From Warburgia ugandensis (lineage: Eukaryota > Streptophyta > Magnoliopsida > Canellales > Canellaceae), in NCBI GenBank assembly GCA_035236585.1, contig CP141126.1:10305001-10369000 (forward strand): a stretch of DNA of 64,000 nt. The letters are read 5' to 3'. Each line of letters starts with the position of its first letter. The first letter of the stretch is position 1. The notes beneath the pieces are model-generated. The model made no database searches. It saw only the letters and a program-made list of their open reading frames with translations, and was not told the origin of the DNA. Positions 51,250 to 61,283 of this stretch are shown piece after piece. The position numbers were made by a program, and so were the translations under genes.

Positions 51250-51804
51250 GATTGAATATCGTCCCGAGAAAGATCGACTATCTTGTTGCTCAACAACCGT
51301 GCCTTTTCATTCCTGTGCAGGGTTGGAATATGGGACCCTTTTCATTCCTGTGCAGGGAAGGTTATCCATGCTAATCTGGAAACATCTACAAGTGTAGGAG
51401 TTGATTCCAGTGAGTAGGTGATGCTCTTGTTCTCGTGGTTGGAGGAGCAGGAAAATCCTTCCACCTTTGTTTGGGTTTTTGCTTTATCTCCTTCAAGAAG
51501 AAATTGTACTGTAAATTGGATAGTCTGTGAGAGTTTTGAATAAAATATTAATCCATTTAAATTTCATCGTCATTAAACTTTTTTATTTTTAAAATTCCAA
51601 TAATAGCCCCACCCCATTCATCCTCGTTCTCTCCGCTTAAACATTACTGATCACATGACTCTGTTGTTTTTATGAAAGAAGATTGACAGCGAGGGCGAAA
51701 TGACTTCATTGGCCACGATCCTTTGCCAGACAACGTCGGCAAGGGCATCCACGCACTTTGGCTACACCACTGCTCATCCGCGCCCCCTACACGCTGTTCC
51801 CTCG

Positions 51805-51806
<2 letters not shown>

Positions 51807-51856
<50 letters not shown>
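51807..51856. repeat. (CT)25 microsatellite
   Basis: A pure CT run of about 50 bp. Confidence 0.97.
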
Positions 51857-51859
<3 letters not shown>

Positions 51860-53288
51860 ATGCCCCCCCTGTATTCTAGCCGTTTGATTTTATGCTCCAA
51901 CGAAATGATTGTAAACAGAGAAGTGCATCTCAGTGAGACAGATTGGAGCATGCCTTGCTCGCACAGCCGGCTGTTCAAGGTTCCTCTGAATCTACTGTGA
52001 AGTTTAGGTTCAAGACCACCAGAAAAAAAGTCACTACCATGTACCTTTGTCGCATCTTGGAGTTGTAATCCCAGAGATCCTATCTAATCCAAAGACGTCA
52101 TCAAATCCACACAACATATATAGACCACTGGTCTCCTAAACACAACCGATCCAATGATTGTATCCAACCCTTCAGGGGTATAATCATCAAAACCTAAAAT
52201 AACTAGACAAGCTTAATGGTTGTGAACAACTACCAAGGGTGATTATCCTGTCTTAATGAAATAAAAAAAGTAAAAGGTATGCTTATTGATCTTAAGTCAA
52301 CCTGCTTAATCTTTTTTAAAATTATATTTAAGCTGATGAAATCATCATACCTTAAAAACCCAAAGACTTGGGGTGATTAAATAATAAATGAGAAAACAAA
52401 CAGAAATGAACTTTCATTCTGATTAGGTGTAAGACACATTCTGCAAAGTTCCCTGCTTTGCAATAGCAGGCGATGTACTACAAACTTCAAAGTTAATCCT
52501 AATAATTCATATTAGTAGGTGACCATTGAGAACTTATAAGAGCATACAATAAGAGAGAGAAAGAGAGAAAAATAATAATATTCTAAATTATTGATCTTCC
52601 AGTCACATGCAAAAGTATGTAGGTAGCTAATCTATCTTACATGAAGCATAAAAGATAAAAAGACCACATATATTGTTCAAAGCCTGCTCACCTTCAGCCG
52701 GTCCTAGGATATCTTAAAAGTCTGTATACTGGTATGATGTTCAATAACAAACTGAACAGTCCATCCAAACATTCGAAGGTTGGTACTGCAACTTTTTTCT
52801 GCAAAACTACTGTTGACAGGTTCCGTGGTCTTCATTTGGTGAAGCTTTCAGTAAACTCAAATTCAGCTTGCTCCTTTTACCTTGTACACTCTAGTTATCT
52901 GCACATACTCTCGCTAATAAGAAGCACATACAATCAACATGAAACCAGACATCTTAATATTTTAAAACTTATAGTGCTTAGATAGCAAAGGAACTTTGTG
53001 CAAATGCCAGTAGCATCTATGTATCCAATAGAGAAATCTTTGAACAAAAGGAAAGGAAATCAGATGCATTCTCTCGCTTACAAGAAGCAACCATTTCTCG
53101 GAGCTCTCGGTTTACAACAGCGAAGAAACATGAGTAAGTAGTTTCGATTTAAAGATGTTCTCGTGTTGTTAATCATGACAAATTGTCGATTCAGAGGCTC
53201 ACTACTTGGAAAGATTGTCGATTTATAGCCAAGAAAGAACTTGCAATTACATGCGACCCCGATGAAGTTTGGTCATCTTCTAGTCAAT
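51857..53288. other. Intergenic DNA, no supported gene
   Basis: Mixed AT-rich sequence with a short AG-rich run near 52,552-52,570. No open frame with a recognisable motif, no terminal repeats and no RNA gene seen. Confidence 0.5.
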
Positions 53289-53468
53289 AACTGATTCAAG
53301 GGGAAGGCCCAAAAGAACATGGATAGAAGTGGTGAGGAAAGATTTAAAAACTTTGAGACTAAATGAAGACATGGTATTTAATAGAGTGGAATGGAGGAAT
53401 AAGATTCATGTGGCCGATCCCTAATTGGGATAAGGTCTTGATGATGATGATGATGATGAACTGATTCA
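53289..53468 (+). mobile_element. 5'-truncated RTE LINE copy C with target duplication
   Basis: About 160 bp match the last part of RTE copy B: GGGAAGGCCCAA, TGGATAGAAGTGGTGAG, ACTTTGAGACTAAATGAAG, GAATGGAGGAA(T/C)AAGATTCAT, CTAATTGGGATAAGGTCTTG and a (GAT)n tail. Both sides carry AACTGATTCA (53,289-53,298 and 53,459-53,468). It is a typical insert that lost its 5' end during reverse transcription. Confidence 0.92.
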
Positions 53469-54856
53469 GAGCAATGAAAAAACAGTTTCTAGATTTCATT
53501 TTTGACATTGCGGGAGTGCGTGGATGCACTTGCCGATGTTGTCTGGGGAAGGATAGTGGTTGATGAAGTCGTTCACCATCGCCGTCAATCTTCTTCCACA
53601 GAAATAACAGAGTTCTGTGATCTGTAATGTTTAAGCAGAGAGCAACGATGAATGGAGTGGGGGGTATTATTGAAATTTTAAAAACAGAGACGATGAATGG
53701 AGTGGCAAATTTGCGCAGTTTTGCAAAATTTAATAGTAAATTTGCAAAAACTTAAAAACTGTGGATTGTTTTTTGCAAAAATACCAAAAATTAATGGCAT
53801 TGTTGCAAAAAAACCCTTATTTAAATTACTTTCTCTAAGTGAAAACAACTTTTTATTACTGAAAGATGTACCGCAAGATTCAATTTCAACGGTTGGATGG
53901 GTCTGTGACAACTCAATACTTGCTATGACCTACAATATAAAACATCAACTAACAGAAACATAGAATTACTAGCTGGTACTGTAACAAAAACACTGTGTCA
54001 CTTTCTATAGCAAATTACATTATCAGCATTTCTTTTACCTTGTCTGACCCTTCTATAAGAGTACAACAAAGATGTGTTTGGTCCAAATAAATTTCTAATA
54101 TGATTACCATAGGTCATTGACATAATACATATTTAATGGTTGTAAATCATACGGTTGTTGCCTTTGGGAAGTTACTTTACCCACAGGTTTATTTGTGATC
54201 TTTTTGCTGTTCGAGGAATGAAAGGTGGTTTTGAGTCCTCTAACATATGCAGTTGAGAGCTATTATTCATACATCTGTGAATTATGGACAATATTTTGCT
54301 TAGTGGTGTTTCAAAAGCCGGATGCAAACCAAAAAAGCAGTTAAGGCAAAAAAGATTGACTTGGCTTGAGTCTTGACCGACTAGATGACTCAGTTTGGTG
54401 CAACCAACGTCTGTTCTGAAGCTTCCAAATACTTGGATGAGTCAGCCCAGGTCAAGCCTTGTGAACTTGGGCGAGTTAAGCACTACTTGGAGGCTTTTAA
54501 ACAATGATGTGTTGTAGCTTAGAGGGGTGCTTTGGGGACTACTAGAAAACTATGGGCGGATTGGCAAATCTTATACCATCAGGTTTATCCAATTATGTTG
54601 GATTATTCTATAAAGGTTTATATACCAACAATCTAGCATAATCCAACAAACTAGACTATATTAGACTTGCCTATGGGACCCTATGTAGACACAATGTTAA
54701 CCTTTTCTATGAATTTGCAAGTTATGAAGCTACTTTCAGAATGATGAAGATGGTTTGCACTTTCTTTGGAGGCAAGAGAAACGGGAATTGAAATCTTCAA
54801 CCAAGTCTGGATAAAAGAGGAGGGTTTTGTGTTAGATGCCATTAGGCAAGTAAAAC
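53469..54856. other. Intergenic DNA, no supported gene
   Basis: GATGAATGGAGTGG occurs twice (near 53,648 and 53,692). Otherwise I see nothing that I can name. Confidence 0.5.
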
Positions 54857-54980
54857 CTTTTTGAAGAAGTTGAAGATGATTTTGTTATTTTCTTTTCTTA
54901 CTTGCAAATGAATATGTATTTGTATATTAGTTTGTAAGTAAGAAAAAAGATAATGAAAACCATCTTCAGCTTCTTCAAAG
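54857..54980. repeat. 124-bp foldback hairpin with ~50-bp arms
   Basis: The left arm (54,857-54,908, CTTTTTGAAGAAGTTGAAGA...) pairs with the right arm (54,931-54,980, ...CATCTTCAGCTTCTTCAAAG) over about 50 positions, with about six mismatches and a 2-nt bulge, around a 22-nt loop. It lies just upstream of RTE LINE copy B. Confidence 0.9.
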
Positions 54981-55019
54981 TATGAAAACCCTAACATGAC
55001 ATGAATTAATCACTAACAT

Positions 55020-58000
55020 TCCCTCAAGCTAGGGCGTCCCTCGTAAGTGACACATTGGATTAGATCCCGAGTGCAGTGAAAAATGAGCAAGGGTTGCTAA
55101 GGTGTTTTCCTAGAAGTAATGTGCTCCATCGGATCTTGAGTGTAGTGAAAAATGGGCAAAGACTGATAGAGCATCCCCTTAGAAGTGGCACACTACCCTC
55201 AGAAGCGACATGTTAAATCAGAACCCAGGTGCAGTAGGAAGTAGACATGGGTTCATATTATGGGGCCCGGGAAAGGGCACGGATAAATATAATGACATAA
55301 GATTCGTATCACTACATAGAATATAGGGACATTGACAAGTAAGAGTCTTAGAGTTAATAGATACGATTAAACGTAGGAGAGTCGACACAACTTGTACCAA
55401 AGAAACTAAGTGCAAAGGGGATAAAACTAGAGAAATCGATGGGTATAAGCTCTAGTATGTAAGAAAGGATAATAACAGAAATGACGTAGGAATAGTGGTG
55501 GATAAATAATTAAAGGATAAAATTGTAGACATTAAAAGAACCAGTGATAGAATTATAATAATAAAACTTGTTCTAAGAGAGTAGATCATAAATGTTATAA
55601 GTGCATACGTACTACAAGTAGAGTTAGAAGATATAATCAAGAGACAGTTTGAGAAGATATTGAGGGAGTCATGCAAGAAATTCCCAACACAGGGGATATT
55701 TATAGGAGCAAACTTAAATGGCCATGTGGGAAAAGAAAATAAAGGATATGATATGGTACATGGAGGGTGTGGTATCAAAGAACGAAATGAGATAGGGGAA
55801 GCTAGTCTCGATTATGCTTTTACATATAACTTGTCCCTGGCAAACACATTGTTTAAGAAAAGGAATGAACACTTAATAACCTTCAAAAGTGGACTCCATA
55901 AAAGCCAAATAGACTTTTTGTTACTTAGAAATACCCAAAGATTAAGGATTGTAAGGTGATACCCGATGCGAGTTTAATCTCACAACATGGGTTAATGGTT
56001 ATGGATATCTATATTAAAAGATGAAAGCAAGGAAATAAACTTAATAGGTATCCAAAAATTAAGTGGTGGAACTTAAAATGGGAGAAAATAACCTTGCTCA
56101 CAAATAAGTTGATAGTAGAAGGAAACTAGAGCAATGAAGCAAAAGTAAACACCATGAGGATTAATATGGTCGAGTCTATTAAGAAAGTGGAGAAAGATGT
56201 CCTAGGAGTATCTAAAGGTAAAAGGCAATTAGTATAGGAAACTTGGTGGTGGCGTGAAATAGTGCAAAAAGTTATTAAAAAAAAAAAAACAGGTGTATTT
56301 TGAAGCATGTTAAAATCCTAGAAATAATGAAAACTATGAATAATATAAGAATGCTAAAAAGGTTTATAAGAGAATAGTAAGTGAAGCTAAACTTTAAGGC
56401 ATATGATAATCTATATAATAGACTAAGATTAAGAGAATGTGACAAAGATGTGTTTAAACTTGCAAAAATAAGACAATAGAAGGGTAATGACTTAGACCAC
56501 GTTAAGTGCATTAGAAGTGATGATCAAAGGGTAATCAAAGGGTATTAGTCAAAGATGACGAGATCAAATAAAGGTGGGAAAGTTTCTTTCAAAAATTGCT
56601 AAATGACAATTGCCCCTGGAATATAAGGATTGAAAGTTCTTTAAACCTAAATAACATTGGACATTATAGAACGACCGTAAGATTAGAATACCTGAAGTGA
56701 AAGATGCCTTGAAAAAGATGAAATCAAGAAAGGCCCTGGGTTCAGTGGTATATCAATAGAGGGTTGGAAGCATATGAGAGATGTTGAAGTAGTTTAGTTG
56801 ACTAAGTTGTTTAACCACATTATAAAATCAAAGAAAATGTTAAATGAATGAAGAAAGGGCTTTATTATACCAATTGATAAGAATAAAGGAGACATACTGA
56901 GCTACACCAATTATCGGTGGATTAAACTTATGAGCTACATTATGAAACCTTTTGAAAGAGGGGTTGAGATGAGGCTATAGCATGAGACAAGTGTATTAGA
57001 GAGCTAATTTGGTTTCTACTTGGGAGGTTTATTGTGGAAGTTATTTTCTTACGAAGATAATTAAAAGGGCAGCTCTGGTGCACAAAGCTCCTACATATGT
57101 AGGGTTTGGGGAAGGGACGGACCATAAGGGTCAACAGTAAGCGGCCTTACCTTGCATTTTGCAAGAAGATGTTTTCACGCCTTGAACTCATGACCTCAAC
57201 ATCACACGACGACAATTCTACTGTTGCACCAAGGCCCCCCTTCTTCTCACTAAGACAATTGATAGAGAAATATAGGAAGAGAAAAAAGGAGCTCCACATA
57301 TTCTTTATTGACTTAGAGAAAGCTTATGGTAGGTCCCTAGAGAGTTAATATGGAGAATGTTAGGCTAGAAAGGGGTTTCATAAGAGTATATAGATATAAT
57401 TAAAGATATGTATGAGGGAGGGCATAAAAATGAAGCTAGAGTTATGAAGAGAAGCATTAGAACCTAAAGGATTTAAAATCAGCCGATAGAGAATATGGAA
57501 TGCAATTTTAGTAAGGAGCGGAGTAGGAGTAGAGCACTGATAAAGATTGATAACTAAGAAGTCCCTGTAAAAAATTACTTTCTGTACTTAGGACCAATGA
57601 TTCATGAAAGTGGAGAGATTGAGAGGGAGGTTATTTAGAGAATCCAAGTGGGTTGGAACAAAAGGAGATGTGCATCGGGAGTTTTGTATGATTGGCGAGT
57701 GCTACTCAAACTAAAAGAAAAATTCTATAAGATGGCTATAAGGCCGCCATGCTCTATGGATTACAGTGTTTGGTAGTTAAAGAACATCATGTTCATAGGC
57801 TAAGCATAGCAAAAACGAGGATGTTGAGATGGATGCGAGACAAGACAAGAAAGGATAAAATTAAAAATGAAAACATTAGAGGAAACTTAGGGTTAGCCCA
57901 ATAGATAACAAGATGAGGAAAATTAGATTTAAATGGTTTGAACATGTCCAATGAAGATTGAAAACGGAACAAGTTAGAAGGAGTGAGGCAATGCAAGTAC

Positions 58001-58156
58001 AAGGTTCTAAAAGGGCAAAGGGAAGGCCCAATAAATGTGGATAGAAGTGGTGAGAAAAGATTTTAAAACTTTGGGACTAAATGAAGCCATGGTTCTTAAT
58101 AGAGAGGAATGGAGGAACAAGATTCATTTGGCCGACCCCTAATTGGGATAAGGTCT

Positions 58157-58190
<34 letters not shown>
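55020..58190 (+). mobile_element. RTE-type LINE copy B, near full length, with nested SINE
   Basis: In order: three ~70-bp leader repeats (55,030-55,235; GTGCAGTGAAAAATG(A/G)GCAA); endonuclease region (IFIGANLNGHVGKENKGYD, then NEHLITFKSG and QIDFLLLRN, about 55,690-55,950); reverse transcriptase (NKNKGDILSYTNYRWIKL about 56,880-56,935, then KELHIFFIDLEKAYGR about 57,280-57,330); the C-terminal part (REV...VGWNKRR, KMAIRPPCSMD, MLRWMRDKTRKDK, about 57,620-57,870); and the 3' end CTAATTGGGATAAGGTCTTG with a (GAT)n tail. This is the plant RTE clade, whose tail is a trinucleotide repeat rather than poly(A). The frame is broken at many places by frameshifts and stops, and there is a deletion before about 57,480, so the copy is dead. 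Confidence 0.9.
57046..57260 (-). mobile_element. Au SINE nested in the RTE reverse-transcriptase region
   Basis: A full-length Au SINE at 57,063-57,243 lies on the minus strand (AAAAGGGCAGCTC... to ...CCAAGGCCCCCCTT). The flanks TTCTTACGAAGATAATT (57,046-57,062) and TTCTCACTAAGACAATT (57,244-57,260) are a 17-bp target duplication with three differences, so the insertion is old. The LINE reading resumes directly after it (LIEKYRKRKKELH), so the SINE landed in the LINE. Confidence 0.92.
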
Positions 58191-58373
58191 ATCCTCATAG
58201 AAGCATGGTTGTTTATATTGTTGTTGAAACGTTGATTATTGATAAGAGTATCATTTCAGGACCTTTAAATTGTGGTATATCATGTCATTTGAGGAACTTT
58301 AAATTGCGGTACATATTGTGCACATGTATGCTACATTGTCATCTCTATATTAGCTATTGGACTAGTGGGAGAA

Positions 58374-61237
58374 TGTAACACCTCGGATTTTTAAGACATT
58401 TTTTTAAAAATAATAATGGTATTTTAAATAAGAGCATTTGGGATCCCATGAGAAAAGATTTATTCAACATTTTACTAAACCTATCTTAAAAACTCCGGGT
58501 GTTAGTTTTCCTTTCTCAAAATGGCGTACATGTAATTTAAATATAAATAAATAATCTGCGTATAAATCAACGTCAAATAAATAGGTGCCTTTATTTTAAA
58601 TCAAATAAACGTCCAAAAGACAATAATAATATGGCCCAGAGTGTATCCATCATAACATCCCATATAAATGTCCAAAGATCTAAATCACATCCAATTATAA
58701 AGTATGCAGTCCATAATAAAATTCAAATGATAATCCACTCTAATGACTCACATTACTGTTTAAAACTATAGGGAAAACTAGTCTTCAGCAGCTCTCAAGG
58801 TTTATCAACCGCTTTTCCTTTCCTGGTGTCGTGCTCGAGATCTAAGGCATTGCAAAACAAAGCAATGCCTCAGCAAGCTATCGCTTGTGTAGGTACATAG
58901 ATAATTAATGTAATAAATGAAAGAAATAATGAACAATACTGATGAAAAATCTAACATTTATGAAAATAGTGATATCATAATGCCATGTTCAATAAATGCC
59001 AATTTATTCCATATGCTAAAACATGAAATTCACGGAGTTAAAACATGACATGAATCAATAAAATGGAGCATACAACCAGAATAAGGGCACCATAAGGTAA
59101 TGGGTCCCACCACATCGCACTAACATCCTTGATCAGGAGTACACGTAGTCAACCTCTGAGTATCGTCACACCTAGGCATATCATCGATAACCATGCTCAT
59201 CATACATGCACACATAATAAGAATATGGGCCATCATGCTGTAGTGGCAACCCTCCATGGGTATCAACCACCGTCGCTCTCCGTCGACACCATAACGGGAG
59301 ACTTAGCGTCTGTCCCCATGGAAAGGCTCAGACCGGTAGTGTGGACTATCCATGTTACCAAACCCCTACCAAATGCCATCTATGAGCAGGTGTCTATCAT
59401 ATCACAAAATCATCAGATCATAATCTCGGAAGGTGGGTGGCCGGCCCTATCCCTCCTAGCATGACGCCCACCGGGCGAGAGCACCCGTCATCAAATATAA
59501 AACACGGAAATCATATGTATATGCTAAAACTCAAGAGCACTTATATCTTGCAATCCCCAAGACATGTCCCTCATCCTGGGGTTAACCTATAAAAGGACCA
59601 GCTAATAAGCCTCTATTCTCATTTCCATGTAAATCCATGCATTTTCTATATATATAATAAGAAACAAGTCTCTAATTAAGCATAACTAATTAACATCATG
59701 CTTGTAAAAGTATTTTAAATAAGTTTATTCAGTAAAAGATTTCATTTTGGAATAACCATCCTGTACTCAATGTCGCATGAAATACACGGTAAATAAGAAT
59801 TGCAATTTAAAACACGATCACACATGATGCTATGTTTAAACATGGTTTAAAATCAAGGCAAAACATTAGTTGTCGTCACCTACCTCAGTGTGAGACCACT
59901 AGCTTACTAATAACTTCCTTTAACTGGTATATTCAAGTGCACCTGTACATGTCACATCAATATTTTAATATTTTTCTAAAGAAAAAGTGGTCATTTCTAA
60001 AATTTTAAGTTAAAACTAGGTCCGCGTCGTCAATACGGTCACAACGCATCTTTCGGATCGTGATTTGGACTCCTCTAGCTCCCAAAAATCAATTTTAAGT
60101 GAAAATACTTCATAAATTAATATTTATTAATTTATAGGGTGTTTGGCGGGTGCACTGGTTTACACCAGCGGCCCTGCTTTACACCGGTCCCCAGTGTACA
60201 CTGGGTTACACCGGCGGCCCTGGTTTACACCGGGTTACACTGGCACCCAGTTTACACTGGGTTACACGGGCAGCCCGGTTTACATCGGTTTACACCGGCG
60301 AAGCAGAAACTGGCGCCTGAGAAGACGACCGGCTTGCGGTCACCTCCGGTGACCCTACAGGTGTCCAAATCACTTGGTTTTTGAGCCATTTTGTTCTAAA
60401 TTTTGTCTAGTTTCCATTTCTATCATCCTTTTGCATTGATTTCTCCAAAAACTATGTTTTTTAAATGGTTTTTCCCAAGCTCCTAAAAACATCCTTAGGT
60501 ACTGGTTTTTGGATTTTCTAGAGAAATCCACCATTGGATCACTCCCAAATTTAAAGGGTTTGCTCTTGGGTCTCTTGTACACTAGTTGGACGGTGCGATT
60601 TCCAAACGGAAGAGGTTTGGTCCATGAAATCACTCTCCAACAGTAGCGTGCATACAGGTTCCCAGGAAATTCAATTTTTCCTATTTTTTTTTCATGCTTT
60701 TCTAATTAGTTTTCCTATTTAATAAATACGAAAAAATAGAGTTTAAGGCTTACCTTGTGCCTGGCCGAGGTTGCTTGTGTTGCCGGGGTTCCACTCGCCG
60801 AAAAAATGCAATCTTTCCAAGCTAGGGTTCTGCGTAAAAAGCTCAGAGAAAACGCTCAAAGTGGAGCATTTTGGCTCCTAGAGGAGCATAGATATAGGGT
60901 TTTAGAGTCTTGGGAAACTCTTCCTCACACGTCTCTTTCCACGTCTCTCCGGCGATTTTTCCGGCACTGGTAGAGACGTGTGGAAGACGGGGGTGCCATT
61001 ATCAATTTGGACCCCTGTCTAACACGTCTCTATCAAATGACCAATTTGCCCTTACAACTTTGACGGCTCATAACTCCCTCGTTTGAGCTCCGTTTTTCGC
61101 GTTCTTGGTGGCGTTGGATTCGTATCGACGAGCACTTTCTAATTCTTATTTTTTCAGGAAAAAAATTTCATCCATAAAATTTTATTTTAATTTATTTAAT
61201 AATTTCCTATTTTATCCTAAAAATTAAGGATATTATA
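58374..61237 (-). mobile_element. 3' LTR (2.86 kb) of a Tekay/Del-like Ty3/gypsy chromovirus
   Basis: Read on the minus strand it starts TATAATATCC at 61,237 and ends GAGGTGTTACA at 58,374. It matches the solo LTR at 27.8-30.8 kb over most of its length, including the paired stem-loops (58,845-58,886) and the pairs of CACCCGGCGGGCGT and TTACCA landmarks. It lies directly behind the pol region to its right. The 5 bp outside it are GAGAA; the partner duplication is beyond the window. The LTR length suits the Tekay/Del clade. Confidence 0.9.
60140..60300. repeat. GC-rich minisatellite inside the LTR
   Basis: Degenerate ~15-25-bp units built from GGTTTACACC(G/A)G and CGGC(G/A)GCCC(T/G)G repeat about eight times. 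The solo LTR has only one or two such units at the equivalent place (near 29,005-29,040), beside unrelated GC-rich sequence. Confidence 0.85.
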
Positions 61238-61257
61238 TTCTTCCCTCATAAAAATTT
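61238..61257 (-). other. Polypurine tract before the 3' LTR
   Basis: Read on the minus strand, GAGGGAAGAA sits directly before the LTR start. This is where plus-strand DNA synthesis of such elements is primed. Confidence 0.7.
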
Positions 61258-61283
61258 CGCCCTCAAAATTTAGCTACATACCT

